From: Clostridiaceae bacterium
GTDB lineage: Bacteria > Bacillota > Clostridia > SK-Y3
NCBI GenBank assembly: GCA_012735465.1
Contig: JAAYHJ010000015.1
Coordinates: forward strand, 1 to 64,000
Direction of reading: 5' to 3'
Length of the DNA: 64,000 bases
Shown here: piece by piece, positions 10,051 through 19,393 of the stretch
How positions within the stretch are numbered: position 1 is the first letter of the stretch
Layout of the letters: every line of letters begins with the position of its first letter
Notes under the pieces: model-generated
The model's input: the letters and a program-made list of their open reading frames with translations, nothing else
The model's database searches: none
Told to the model about the DNA's origin: nothing
Position numbers and translations under genes: made by a program

Positions 10051-10076
10051 TTATTTAATCCTCCTTCGGTTTCTTC

Positions 10077-10274
10077 TTACTTGTATGGAATTAGCTTTTT
10101 GATCACTGCTGCATTTGCTGCACTTGCATAAGCTGTCTTTCTTAAATTTCTTTTTCTTTTGGTAGACTTTTTAGTTAGGATATGACTCTTAAAAGCTTTT
10201 GCTCTTTTTATCTTCCCAGTCTTGGTAAAATTAAATCTTTTCGCAGCCCCTCTATGGGTTTTAATTTTGGGCAT
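10077..10274 (-). CDS. rpmI: 50S ribosomal protein L35
   Basis: L35 is a small basic large-subunit protein. The 65-residue product begins [20 protein letters not shown] and has the usual K/R-rich composition and length. The SD is GAGAGGAG. It lies between infC and rplT. The 132-base infC-rpmI spacer is long enough to hold regulatory RNA structure, but I could not assign a specific L20-binding element to it. Confidence 0.98.
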   Translation of the reverse strand: MPKIKTHRGAAKRFNFTKTGKIKRAKAFKSHILTKKSTKRKRNLRKTAYASAANAAVIKKLIPYK

Positions 10275-10406
10275 TTAGTACACTCCTCTCGATCATTTAT
10301 AAGTATTCCACTATATAAGGTCTTACTATATCTTTAAACCTATTACGGCTAAAGTCCATAGGATTTCCTGTTTCCTAAAAAAAACTAGTAAGACAAATAA
10401 TAGTCC

Positions 10407-10922
10407 TTATGATTTCGGTGCAATAAACATTGCCATGCTTCTTCCTTCAAGCTTGGGCTTCTTTTCAACTACTCCCAGTTCATTTACTGATTCTGCAAAC
10501 CTCTGCAACAGAGACTCGCCTAATGAGGAATGATTTACCTCTCTACCTCTAAACCGAACAGTAACCTTAACCTTATCTCCGGACTTAAGGAATTTTATTG
10601 CATGATTGATCTTTGTGTTAAGGTCATGCTCATCGATAGAAGGAGAAATCCTGACTTCCTTAATATTTACAACATGCTGGTTCTTACGTGCTTCCTTTTC
10701 TTTCTTAGCCATCTCAAACTTATACTTACCATAATCCATGATTCGACACACAGGTGGATTGGCATTTGGAGCAATCTTCACCAAATCCAGATTTTTCGAA
10801 TTTGCAATCCTTTGTCCTTCCTTAGCTGACAAAATACCTATCTGAGTACCATCAACATCAATCAGTCGGATTTCTTTGTCTTTAATTTCCCCATTAATCG
10901 CTAATTCTTTTTCTTTGCTAAT
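10407..10922 (-). CDS. infC: Translation initiation factor IF-3, ATT start codon
   Basis: IF-3 binds the 30S subunit and rejects non-standard start codons. I place the start at the ATT at 10922-10920. AGGAGGTG lies 7 bases upstream of it, and the resulting N-terminus (ISKEKELAINGEI, read as Met at position 1) aligns with the family. An ATG far upstream at 11000 would run through the SD and is rejected. The rare AUU start is the classical means by which IF-3 represses its own translation. The 171-residue product has the N-domain (INGEIKDKEIRLIDVDGTQ) and the C-domain ending in KLEGRSMAMFIAPK. Confidence 0.97.
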   Translation of the reverse strand: MSKEKELAINGEIKDKEIRLIDVDGTQIGILSAKEGQRIANSKNLDLVKIAPNANPPVCRIMDYGKYKFEMAKKEKEARKNQHVVNIKEVRISPSIDEHDLNTKINHAIKFLKSGDKVKVTVRFRGREVNHSSLGESLLQRFAESVNELGVVEKKPKLEGRSMAMFIAPKS

Positions 10923-11142
10923 AGTAGTGCACCTCCTAAAAATAAATTGATATAAAAATAAAAGTGAACAGACAAAGTCCATCCACTTATTAACCAACAA
11001 TTATCATTGCTAAAGGCCTATTAACCTTATCAACACAATGTCGTAAGGTGAGAAGTGGAAGACTTCTTCTTTGTTTTCAATAATACTCTACCATCAAATA
11101 ACTGGAATGTCAATAGGAAATTTATGAAAATAAGACATGTTA
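10923..11142 (-). promoter_or_regulatory. infC leader region
   Basis: This is the untranslated stretch before infC on the minus strand. It holds two small inverted repeats. One is near 11049-11073 (GAAG/CTTC based). The other is at 10962-10988 (AAGTG/CACTT), followed in the minus direction by a T-rich run that could act as a weak attenuator just before the SD. In Bacillus the infC leader is controlled by L20 through such an attenuator. I see the hairpins; the L20 link is inferred from operon order only. Confidence 0.35.
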
Positions 11143-11187
11143 AAAGTGATGAATATTATTTCCGCTTTCCATAATACCCATCACTTT
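11143..11187 (-). terminator. Terminator after the CBM gene
   Basis: An imperfect stem with outer arms AAAGTGAT (11143-11150) and ATCACTTT (11180-11187) and an inner ATATTAT/ATAATA pairing. On the minus strand it is followed by TTTAACATG. It lies 35 bases after the stop of the CBM protein gene. Confidence 0.65.
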
Positions 11188-11221
11188 ATTATTCATAAGA
11201 TATTAAAAACCGTGGTTATGG

Positions 11222-11659
11222 TCACTGCTTGTAAAAATTATTTGCAAAACAGTAGTTCATACCGTTGTTATTATCCCAGTTATTAGCACCATCTTTGAAA
11301 GAAATATTAATATTACCTTCCCTTTTTACGTCTATTATAAGCTCAAAATTCTGGGGTGCGGTTTGATGCAAATGATGGTACTCCACGTCCTCCCATTTAA
11401 GGTTGTTGCCGTATCCAATTACAGCATATATATCCTGCGCACCGCTCTTTGCCAGCAAGCCGTTATAGCGTATTCTAAAAGCTCTGTCCACCTTTTCCAA
11501 CTCTACTCCGTTTGTCGTATAAGGATTATAGGTTTCATTGAAATAGGTATCGTATAATTCCGTTGAAAATTCTTCATTAAAAAAGCCCGTATCATTATCT
11601 GCCTCTTCCTGCTTCTTAGCCTTTTCCCTTCCATTAAACAAAAAGTCCCAAAACGCCAT
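11222..11659 (-). CDS. Small protein with a starch-binding-like CBM25/53-type domain
   Basis: The 145-residue product (ATG at 11659, chosen because GGGAGG lies 7 bases upstream) has a short N-terminal helix with FWDFLFNGREKAKKQEE. A beta-rich domain from about residue 50 follows. The segment ISFKDGANNWDNNNGMNY is the hallmark of CBM25/CBM53 starch-binding modules, and YNGLLAKSGAQDIYAVIGYG fits the start of that fold. No signal peptide, transmembrane helix or enzyme domain is present. The protein therefore appears to be a cytosolic stand-alone carbohydrate binder, perhaps acting on glycogen. That role is inferred; the module call rests on motif recognition. It is monocistronic, between infC and a 37-codon ORF. 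Confidence 0.7.
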   Translation of the reverse strand: MAFWDFLFNGREKAKKQEEADNDTGFFNEEFSTELYDTYFNETYNPYTTNGVELEKVDRAFRIRYNGLLAKSGAQDIYAVIGYGNNLKWEDVEYHHLHQTAPQNFELIIDVKREGNINISFKDGANNWDNNNGMNYCFANNFYKQ

Positions 11660-11745
11660 AACCATGCCTCCCGTTATTCTTATATCAGTATAAGTATGCT
11701 CATTTTTTATATTTTTGATGCTGCAAAAAATTGGAAATTATAAAA

Positions 11746-11780
11746 CGCAAAGGGATGAACAGATTAATCATCCCTTTGCG
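11746..11780 (-). terminator. Intrinsic terminator after the 37-aa ORF
   Basis: A 13-bp perfect stem, CGCAAAGGGATGA (11746-11758) with TCATCCCTTTGCG (11768-11780). On the minus strand it runs into TTTTATAATTT. It supports the small ORF upstream being a real transcription unit. Confidence 0.8.
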
Positions 11781-11800
11781 CCCTTTTAGGTTTTTCAAGC

Positions 11801-11914
11801 TTATCTTCTTCCATAACCGTATCCACGGCTGCCCCAGAAGAGTAATAAGAACAAGAGTATGAACCACAGGATTTCATCATTATCAAATATTCCGCTTAAA
11901 AAGTTATCTGACAT
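11801..11914 (-). CDS. 37-residue single-pass membrane peptide
   Basis: The ORF MSDNFLSGIFDNDEILWFIL... ends in GSRGYGYGRR. It has a perfect SD, AAGGAGG, 9 bases before its ATG and a strong terminator 20 bases after its stop. One hydrophobic helix (about residues 15-27, ILWFILLFLLLFW) follows an acidic N-terminus; the C-terminus is short, basic and Gly/Tyr-rich. It resembles the short membrane peptides of clostridial spores and envelopes in size and pattern, but I do not recognise a named family. Upstream, at about 11940-11990, an AT-rich stretch could hold a promoter. It stands between purD and the CBM gene. Confidence 0.65.
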   Translation of the reverse strand: MSDNFLSGIFDNDEILWFILLFLLLFWGSRGYGYGRR

Positions 11915-12025
11915 TGAAACTGACCTCCTTGAATTTTTACAAACCTTATAGTTAGTTTACTATATCCTATGCAGCATACCATACTTATGTTACTTGGCCA
12001 GTTTCTAATTATTTGTTTTTTCCTT

Positions 12026-13285
12026 TTATTTACGCCCAATGTCTTTTCTATAATGCATATCAGTAAAAGATATTTTTTGTACCCCTTCATAGGCTTTTTT
12101 AATAGCGTCATCCAAATCCGAACCTATGGCAGTTACGCCCAGTACACGTCCTCCGGCAGTTACTGTTTCCCCTTCCACACATTTGGTACCCGCATGGAAT
12201 ACAATAATACCCTCCAGGGCCTGGGCATCTTTTATTCCATGTATCGTATATCCCGTTTTATATTTTTGCGGATACCCGCCGGACGCCATAATAACACATA
12301 CTGCCGCATTATCTTCCCAGGTTATGTCAATATCCGATAATCTTTCGTCAATTACCGCATTGCATATTTCAACCAGATCGGTTTTTAACCTCGGTAAAAC
12401 CACCTGGGCTTCCGGGTCACCAAACCGGGCATTATATTCCAATACTTTTACCCCGTCTTTTGTAATAATCAGACCAAAATAAAGTATTCCTTTAAACATG
12501 CGCCCTTCTTCCCTCATTGTCCGAACGGTTGGCTTAAAAATATTTTCCATGCAATAGGCGGCAATCTCCGGAGTATATATCCTGCTGGGCGAAAAGGTTC
12601 CCATTCCACCCGTATTTGGCCCCTCATCATTATCATAGGCCCTTTTATGGTCCTGGGCGCTGACCATTGGAACCACCGTATACCCATCCGTAAATGCCAA
12701 TACCGAAACTTCCTGTCCGGTTAAAAATTCTTCTATGACCACCCTGTTTCCGGCCGCACCAAATACCTTTTGTTCCATTATATTATCTATTGCCTGAACT
12801 GCTTCATTATAATCCTGGGCAATTATTACCCCTTTACCCAGGGCCAATCCTTCTGCTTTTATAACTATAGGATAGGAAACATCTTTTAAATGAGCTATTG
12901 CTTCCTGACTTTTATCAAAAACCTCATAAGCTGCCGTGGGAATGTTGTATTTTTTCATGAGGTTTTTGGAAAACACCTTGCTCCCTTCTATAATGGCCGC
13001 ATCTTTTCTGGGACCAAATACCCTTAAGCCCTTTTCCTCAAAAGCATCAACAATCCCTGCCGCCAATGGATCATCAGGACCTACGATGGTAAGATCAATG
13101 CCCTTTTCCTGGGCAAATTCTGTCAAACGTTCAAAATCCATAACCCCTATGTTTACGCACTCTGCCAACTCCTGTATCCCGCCATTACCGGGAGCACAAT
13201 ATATCTTATCCACCAATGGGCTTTGGCTGATTTTCCACACGATGGCATGTTCCCTGCCGCCACCGCCCACTACAAGCACTTTCAT
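12026..13285 (-). CDS. purD: Phosphoribosylamine-glycine ligase
   Basis: PurD joins glycine to phosphoribosylamine with ATP, step 2 of IMP synthesis. The 419-residue protein begins MKVLVVGGGGREHAIVWKIS. It carries the ATP-grasp signatures IKAEGLALGKGVIIA and GGMGTFSPSRIYTPEIAA, and LEYNARFGDPEAQVVLPRLK in the C-terminal half. Length is normal. It is the last gene of purE-C-F-M-N-H-D, 37 bases after purH. No clear terminator follows in the 111 bases before the next small gene. Confidence 0.98.
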   Translation of the reverse strand: MKVLVVGGGGREHAIVWKISQSPLVDKIYCAPGNGGIQELAECVNIGVMDFERLTEFAQEKGIDLTIVGPDDPLAAGIVDAFEEKGLRVFGPRKDAAIIEGSKVFSKNLMKKYNIPTAAYEVFDKSQEAIAHLKDVSYPIVIKAEGLALGKGVIIAQDYNEAVQAIDNIMEQKVFGAAGNRVVIEEFLTGQEVSVLAFTDGYTVVPMVSAQDHKRAYDNDEGPNTGGMGTFSPSRIYTPEIAAYCMENIFKPTVRTMREEGRMFKGILYFGLIITKDGVKVLEYNARFGDPEAQVVLPRLKTDLVEICNAVIDERLSDIDITWEDNAAVCVIMASGGYPQKYKTGYTIHGIKDAQALEGIIVFHAGTKCVEGETVTAGGRVLGVTAIGSDLDDAIKKAYEGVQKISFTDMHYRKDIGRK

Positions 13286-13322
13286 ATCACTACCTCCATA
13301 ATAAAGCCCTGTTAAGCCGTTT

Positions 13323-14867
13323 TTAGTGTTTGAAATGACGCATTCCCGTAAAGATCATTGCAATACCGTATTTATTGCATGCATCAATGGAATCCTGATC
13401 CCTTATAGAACCCCCGGGTTGAATAATTGCAGTGATACCGGCCTTTGCAGCCGCTTCCACGCAATCGGAAAACGGGAAAAAGGCATCGGAAGCCATTACC
13501 GAACCTTTAGCCCTATCCCCTGCATAATTTATTGCCAGGTTGGCTGCCGTAATACGATTGGTTTGCCCCGGTCCGATTCCAACCGATTGATTATTTTTTG
13601 CCAATGCAATTCCATTTGACTTGGTATGCTTTACAATTTTCCATGCAAAAATCAAATCCTTCATTTCCTGTTCGGTAGGTTTGCGCTCGGTTACATATTT
13701 TATTTCTCCCATGTTCAACAGAGCGTCATCCACATCCTGGACCAATAACCCTCCTGCCACTTTCTTCATGTCTAATGCACCCTTAGGAAGTTTTGAACCA
13801 ATGGTTTTCAGCTCCAGTATGCGTATATTCTTTTTCCGGGTTAAAATTTGCAGTGCCTCTTCCGTATAGGAAGGAGCAATAACAATTTCTATAAATATCT
13901 TATTTATTTCTTCTGCGGTTTTTGCATCAATTTCACGGTTGGCAGCAATAATACCCCCAAAGATGGAAACCGGGTCCGCTTCATAGGCTTTCAGATATGC
14001 TTCATATATGGTTTCCGCACTTGCTACACCACAAGGGTTGGCATGTTTTACCGCAACCACCGTCGGCTCATCAAACTCTGCCAGTAAAGCAAGGGCGCCA
14101 TTGGCATCGTTAATATTGTTAAAGGACAATTCTTTCCCGTGAAGCTGTTTAGCCGATGTAAGGCAACCGGGGTTTTCCCCTATTTCTTTATAAAACACCG
14201 CCCTTTGATGAGGATTTTCACCGTATCTCATATCCTGAACCTTTTCATAGGTAAGGGTAAGGGTTTGAGGGAATAATTCGTCCCCTATCTGCTGCCTGAG
14301 GTATTGAGCAATCAATGTATCATAATGGCTGGTATGTTCAAATACTTTATAGGCCAGTTTAAACTTAGTTTCCTTGGATACCTCATTTTTTTCCTTTAAT
14401 TCCTTTATCACTAAGGCATAATCCGAAGGGTCCACGATGACTGCCACATCCTGAAAATTCTTTGCAGCAGCCCGAATCATGGTAGGACCGCCTATATCTA
14501 TGTTTTCAATTGCTTCTTCCAGGGTTACATTTTCTTTTAAAATGGTTTGCTTAAAGGGATATAAATTAATAGCCACAATATCAATTGCATCCACACCCAG
14601 CTCTTTTAATTGTTTCATATGCTCTTCATTATCCCTTATTGCTAAGATTCCGGCATGAATTTTGGGGTGAAGGGTTTTTACCCTTCCGTCCAGGCATTCA
14701 GGAAAACCTGTTATATCGGATACATTTAATACTTCGATTCCCGCATCCCTTAATACCTTTGCAGTACCCCCCGTAGATATTATTTCATATCCAAGGCTAT
14801 GTAGCTCTTTTGCAAATTCATTCACACCTGTCTTATCCGAAACGCTTATGAGTGCACGTTTTGCCAT
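13323..14867 (-). CDS. purH: Bifunctional AICAR formyltransferase / IMP cyclohydrolase
   Basis: PurH does the last two steps to IMP. The 514-residue protein has the MGS-like cyclohydrolase domain at the N-terminus ([31 protein letters not shown]) and the AICAR transformylase domain after about residue 200 ([40 protein letters not shown]). The start is the ATG at 14867, with GGAGGAG 4-5 bases upstream; a start six codons earlier would cover the SD. It is five bases short of touching the gene region of purN. Confidence 0.98.
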   Translation of the reverse strand: MAKRALISVSDKTGVNEFAKELHSLGYEIISTGGTAKVLRDAGIEVLNVSDITGFPECLDGRVKTLHPKIHAGILAIRDNEEHMKQLKELGVDAIDIVAINLYPFKQTILKENVTLEEAIENIDIGGPTMIRAAAKNFQDVAVIVDPSDYALVIKELKEKNEVSKETKFKLAYKVFEHTSHYDTLIAQYLRQQIGDELFPQTLTLTYEKVQDMRYGENPHQRAVFYKEIGENPGCLTSAKQLHGKELSFNNINDANGALALLAEFDEPTVVAVKHANPCGVASAETIYEAYLKAYEADPVSIFGGIIAANREIDAKTAEEINKIFIEIVIAPSYTEEALQILTRKKNIRILELKTIGSKLPKGALDMKKVAGGLLVQDVDDALLNMGEIKYVTERKPTEQEMKDLIFAWKIVKHTKSNGIALAKNNQSVGIGPGQTNRITAANLAINYAGDRAKGSVMASDAFFPFSDCVEAAAKAGITAIIQPGGSIRDQDSIDACNKYGIAMIFTGMRHFKH

Positions 14868-14890
14868 TTTTCTCCTCCTTGCCAATCTGT

Positions 14891-15517
14891 TTAATCATCT
14901 ATAAATACCTTACGTCCTTCTACTCTAACCTTGCCCTCACAAATAAGGTTTACAGCTTTGGGCAATATTTTCCATTCAGCTTCTTCCATCACTCTTTTTT
15001 GCAGTATTTCAGGCGTATCATCCGGAAATACCTCCACGGCTTTTTGAAGAATAATAGGCCCTCCGTCGGTAATTTCATTTACAAAATGCACGGTAGCTCC
15101 CGTCACTTTAACACCATACTCCAAGGCCTTTTGATGCACCTTTAACCCATAACATCCGTCCCCGCAAAAGGACGGTATAAGGGAAGGATGCACGTTTATA
15201 ATTTTATTTGGATAATTTTGAATAAACTTTGGTCCCAAAATGGATAAAAAGCCTGCTAATACAACAAGATGCACATCGTGTTTTTTCATATGGCCAAGTA
15301 ATGCCTCATCGTATTCTTCCCTGGTTGCGTACTCTTTTCTTGGGATTACGGTACAGGGAATATTATGCTTTTTCGCCCGTTCCAGTGCATAAACTCCGGC
15401 ACGGCTGGATACAATGGTCACAATCCTGCCATTTTTAATTTCACCCTTTTCAATTGCATCGATAATTGCCTGTAAATTGGTACCGCCGCCCGATACAAGC
15501 ACCCCAATATTTAACAT
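14891..15517 (-). CDS. purN: Phosphoribosylglycinamide formyltransferase
   Basis: PurN transfers a formyl group from 10-formyl-THF to GAR, step 3 of purine synthesis. The 208-residue product has the family start [20 protein letters not shown]. The catalytic stretch is [20 protein letters not shown], with Asn, His and Asp placed as in the family ([20 protein letters not shown]). It overlaps the purM stop by 7 bases, with its SD inside purM. Confidence 0.97.
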   Translation of the reverse strand: MLNIGVLVSGGGTNLQAIIDAIEKGEIKNGRIVTIVSSRAGVYALERAKKHNIPCTVIPRKEYATREEYDEALLGHMKKHDVHLVVLAGFLSILGPKFIQNYPNKIINVHPSLIPSFCGDGCYGLKVHQKALEYGVKVTGATVHFVNEITDGGPIILQKAVEVFPDDTPEILQKRVMEEAEWKILPKAVNLICEGKVRVEGRKVFIDD

Positions 15518-16548
15518 ATCTCCACCCCATTACTTCCTTCTGTCACTTCTCCGATAATGTATGCGGTCTGGCCACTGTCCTTTAAAATCTTAACTGCCGT
15601 ATCGGCCTGGCCACTTTCTACTGCCAGTACCATCCCTATACCCATATTAAACGTATTAAACATATCCCTTTCAGAAATATTTCCTAGACTCTGAAGGATG
15701 CTAAATATGGGCAGTATATCCCACGTTCCTTTTTGCACCCTGGCACATAAATTTTCCGGAAGCATTCTGGGTATGTTTTCAATAAAGCCTCCGCCTGTAA
15801 TATGCGCAATGGCATGAACCGGTACCTTTTTCATCAACTCCAGAACGGGCTTTACGTAAATGCGCGTGGGTGTAAGAAGTTCTTCCCCTACGGTACGGCC
15901 TAAAGATTCGACATATCTTTCTAATTTCTTTTCATCCTCATATCCGTTTAGATTAAACAGCTTTCTTACCAATGAATAGCCGTTGCTGTGGATTCCGGAA
16001 GAGGCAAGACCAATCAATACATCCCCTTTTTTTGTACATGAGCCGTCAATTATTTCATCCTTCTCCACAATACCAACGGCAAATCCTGCCAAATCGTATT
16101 CCCCTTCCGGATAAAATCCGGGCATTTCAGCGGTTTCCCCTCCTATAAGGGCACAACCGGCCTGCAGGCACCCATCGGCCACCCCTTTTACAATTTCTGC
16201 CACCTTCTTAGGCTTATTCTTACCAACGGCAATATAATCAAGGAAAAACAAGGGTTTTGCGCCGGAGCAGACAATATCATTTACACACATGGCCACACAG
16301 TCCTGTCCCACCGTATCGTGCTTGTCCATGATAAAGGCAATCTTTAACTTTGTACCCACTCCATCGGTCCCGGAAACCAATACGGGGTTACTGTATTTCC
16401 TGATATCCAGCTCAAAAAGGCCGCCAAAACCACCTATATCGGACAATACACCCGGAATAAAGGTTTTGGAAACATGCTCTTTCATTCGTCTGACCGCCTC
16501 ATACCCGGCTTCCACATCCACCCCTGCAGCCTTGTACGCACTGTTCAT
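15511..16548 (-). CDS. purM: Phosphoribosylformylglycinamidine cyclo-ligase
   Basis: PurM closes the imidazole ring to give AIR, using ATP. The 345-residue protein has the AIRS motifs [34 protein letters not shown] and [16 protein letters not shown], and the C-terminal domain with [16 protein letters not shown]. Its ATG shares one base with the purF stop codon (TGATG), so the two are coupled, and it overlaps purN at the other end. Confidence 0.98.
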   Translation of the reverse strand: MNSAYKAAGVDVEAGYEAVRRMKEHVSKTFIPGVLSDIGGFGGLFELDIRKYSNPVLVSGTDGVGTKLKIAFIMDKHDTVGQDCVAMCVNDIVCSGAKPLFFLDYIAVGKNKPKKVAEIVKGVADGCLQAGCALIGGETAEMPGFYPEGEYDLAGFAVGIVEKDEIIDGSCTKKGDVLIGLASSGIHSNGYSLVRKLFNLNGYEDEKKLERYVESLGRTVGEELLTPTRIYVKPVLELMKKVPVHAIAHITGGGFIENIPRMLPENLCARVQKGTWDILPIFSILQSLGNISERDMFNTFNMGIGMVLAVESGQADTAVKILKDSGQTAYIIGEVTEGSNGVEIC

Positions 16549-17983
16549 CAGTAGTGCCTCCTTTCAAATTTTTCCTTTTCTTCTTCCGCAGGCACCTCCA
16601 TTGGATACTGTCCGGTAAAACATCCGGTACAAAATCCGCACCGGGTTCCAGCCTCAATTTTAGACAATCCTTCCAGGCTCAAATACCCCAGGCTGTCCGC
16701 ACCTACCATTTCCCTTATTTCTTCAATAGAATTAGTAGAAGCTACAAGATGTTTCCTTGAAGGGATATCCGTCCCAAAATAACAAGGCCACTTAAAGGGA
16801 GGTGAGCTGATGCGCATATGCACTTCCCTGGCACCGGCGTCTTTTAACATTTGCACAATTCTTCCGCTGGTGGTGCCCCGCACAATGGAATCGTCCACCA
16901 TTACAACCCGCTTTCCTTCTATGCTATTGCGCAACGCATTTAGCTTTATTCGTACACCGGTTTCCCTCTGACTTTGGCTTGGCTGAATAAAAGTTCTGCC
17001 AACGTACCGGTTTTTTATCAACCCTTCTCCATAAGGTATACCCGATTCCTGGGCATATCCTATGGCTGCTGAGATACCCGAATCGGGAACCCCAATGACT
17101 AAATCTGCTTCTACCGGGTGTTCCCGTGCCAGTATCCTTCCCATTTCTTTCCTTGCTTCGTAAACGCTGGCCCCTTCAATGATGCTGTCCGGCCGTGCAA
17201 AATATATAAACTCAAAAATGCAAAGTTTGGACTCTCCAATGCAATTGGAGCGTATGGAACGCATACCCTTTTCATCAATAACCACCACTTCTCCCGGCTC
17301 CACGTCCCTTACAAATTCGGCATTAATAGCATCAAAGGCGCAGGTTTCGGACGCCAATACAAAACTGTCACCCAACTTGCCTATGCTCAAAGGCCGGATA
17401 CCGAAAGGGTCCCGGGCAGCAATTAATTTTCTCGGGCTCATCACCACCAGGGAATAAGAACCTCTGACCTGTTTCATCATGCGTGTAATCGCTTCTTCAA
17501 TAGAACTGCTTTTCAAGCGCTCGCGGGCAATCAAATAGGCAATTACTTCCGAGTCGCTTGTGGTCTGAAATATTGCACCTTTTTTTCCAACTCTGAGCGT
17601 ATTTCTTTCGCATTCACCAGGTTGCCATTATGGGCAACCGTTAGAGTCCCTTTCACGTACTTGGTAACCAGGGGCTGAGCATTTTCCCTCATACTGGATC
17701 CTGTTGTGGAATACCGTACATGGCCCACTGCAATCTGACCCTTAAGATGCTCGAGAACCACATCATTAAAAACTTCAGGTATCAATCCCATATCCTTATG
17801 ATAAATAATGGTGCCATCATCGTTTACGGCAATTCCACAGCTCTCTTGTCCCCGGTGTTGAAGCGCATACAATCCATAATAGGTGAGGCGGGCACAGTCT
17901 ATGTCACCCTTTCCATATATTCCAAATACTCCACATTCTTCTTTTAATTTATCGCATCTCCAGTCAAAATCAACACACTTCAT
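16548..17983 (-). pseudogene. purF: Amidophosphoribosyltransferase, frameshifted at an A7 tract
   Basis: PurF makes phosphoribosylamine from PRPP and glutamine, the first committed purine step. The coding information is complete but in two frames. From the ATG at 17983 (SD GGAGAGG, 8 bases upstream) come MKCVDFDWRCDKLKEECGVF, with the Cys of CGVFGI as glutaminase nucleophile, up to SELEKK. Frame is then lost at 17580-17586, an A7 run on the coding strand. With eight A the reading continues as KKGAIFQTTSDSEVIAYLIA into the intact remainder (PRPP-loop VVMVDDSIVRGTTS; C-terminal RCGFCTGCF cysteines). One base is missing in a homopolymer, so this may be a sequencing error, a real mutation, or a site of polymerase slippage. 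Confidence 0.9.
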
Positions 17984-18002
17984 AACAAAAACCCTCTCCG
18001 AA

Positions 18003-18710
18003 TTATTCACCCATTAATCTTTTCAACACTTCTTTATACGCATCTTCAACATTCCCCAAATCTCTCCTGAAGCGGTCTTTGTCCAGCTTTTCGCCCGTCT
18101 TGCTGTCCCAGAAACGACAGGTATCCGGTGAAATCTCATCGGCCAGTATTATGTCTCCCTTATGTCTTCCAAATTCCAGTTTAAAATCAATAAGCTCAAT
18201 ACCCAAATCTTTAAGGTAATTTGACATTATTTCATTAACCTTAAAGGCAATGGATGTAATTTTATCCAATTCCTCCCGGGTCGCAAGACCTAAAGCAAAA
18301 ATGTGATAATCATTAATCATGGGATCGCCCAACTCATCATTTTTGTAGCAGTATTCAAGAACCGTAGTCTTTAGCTTGGTACCTTCAGGCAAGCCCAATC
18401 TCTTGGATAAACTGCCTGCTGCAATATTTCGCACAATCACTTCTACAGGTACAATTTCAACCTTTTTTACAAGGGTTTCCCTGTCGCTTATTTCTTCTAT
18501 AAAATGAGTGGGGATTCCTTCCTTTTCCAAAAGCTTAAACATATGATTGGAAATCTTGTTATTTATGATGCCTTTGTCCTGTATAGTCCCTTTTTTCAGC
18601 CCGTTAAAAGCTGTTGCGTCATCCTTGTATTCAACAATATACATGTCTTCCTTCTCAGTTTTGTAAACCTTTTTTGCCTTTCCTTCGTATAACATATCAA
18701 GCTTTTTCAT
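18003..18710 (-). CDS. purC: SAICAR synthetase
   Basis: PurC joins aspartate to CAIR. The 235-residue protein begins [20 protein letters not shown] and has the family motifs [36 protein letters not shown] and SPDTCRFWD. Length is typical of the bacterial monofunctional enzyme. Its ATG overlaps the purE stop by 4 bases, and it ends 20 bases before the purF start. Confidence 0.98.
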   Translation of the reverse strand: MKKLDMLYEGKAKKVYKTEKEDMYIVEYKDDATAFNGLKKGTIQDKGIINNKISNHMFKLLEKEGIPTHFIEEISDRETLVKKVEIVPVEVIVRNIAAGSLSKRLGLPEGTKLKTTVLEYCYKNDELGDPMINDYHIFALGLATREELDKITSIAFKVNEIMSNYLKDLGIELIDFKLEFGRHKGDIILADEISPDTCRFWDSKTGEKLDKDRFRRDLGNVEDAYKEVLKRLMGE

Positions 18711-19213
18711 ATTTTTAGAACCTCCTCTTTGATCATTGCATCTTTTTCTTGTACTTCCTTTTCCATATCCGTTTTAAAAGCCTTCAGCTTTGTCCTTAAT
18801 TCTTCATGGGCAAGGGACAGCATTTGAACCGCCAGCAATGCAGCATTATCGGCACCGTCTATTGCTACGGTGGCTACAGGAACCCCCTTGGGCATTTGAA
18901 CAATGGACAGGAGTGAATCCAGTCCATCCAGGGTTGATGACTTAATGGGCAGTCCAATGACAGGAAGTGTGGTAAAAGCCGCAAGTACTCCCGGAAGATG
19001 GGCTGCTTTTCCTGCGGCAGCAATAATAACATCAATACCGTTTGCTTCCGCATTCTGGGCAAACTCCTTTGCCTTTTCCGGTGTACGGTGGGCAGAAATC
19101 ACATGAACCTCCACTTCTACCTCAAATTTTTTTAAAGTCTTTATCGTTGTTTTTAAAACAGGAAAGTCCGAATCGCTTCCCATAACAATTGCCACTTTAG
19201 GTTTTTTATTCAT
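18707..19213 (-). CDS. purE: N5-carboxyaminoimidazole ribonucleotide mutase
   Basis: Class I PurE moves the carboxyl group of N5-CAIR to C4 of the ring. The 168-residue protein has [10 protein letters not shown] near the N-terminus, the catalytic [13 protein letters not shown] motif and [23 protein letters not shown]. No purK is seen in the window. purE is the first gene of the operon and has AAGGAGG upstream. The 130 bases between it and the permease terminator contain a possible weak promoter but no riboswitch of their own. Confidence 0.97.
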   Translation of the reverse strand: MNKKPKVAIVMGSDSDFPVLKTTIKTLKKFEVEVEVHVISAHRTPEKAKEFAQNAEANGIDVIIAAAGKAAHLPGVLAAFTTLPVIGLPIKSSTLDGLDSLLSIVQMPKGVPVATVAIDGADNAALLAVQMLSLAHEELRTKLKAFKTDMEKEVQEKDAMIKEEVLKI

Positions 19214-19349
19214 ACTTTAAAATATAACCTCCTTGCAAATTTTAATCTATTTAAAATATCAATTGATACCGGACAATGGATAATAAATTATCAGGATTAA
19301 CCATTCTCAGCTATCAACCGATGCACTTAATAAGGTATTAGAATTAAAT

Positions 19350-19375
19350 GAAGTCCGATAAGCTTATCGGACTTC
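19350..19375 (-). terminator. Terminator between the purine permease and purE
   Basis: A 26-base perfect palindrome (two 13-base arms meeting at 19362/19363) stands 18 bases after the permease stop. On the minus strand ATTTAATTCT follows, a modest U-tract. It may allow some read-through into the pur operon. Confidence 0.6.
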
Positions 19376-19393
19376 GTATCCGGTTGTAATAAA

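Noticed and set aside
10923-11000. Upstream ATG extension of infC
   Set aside because: It would read through the SD and a T-rich leader and add residues not found in IF-3; the ATT start explains the data.
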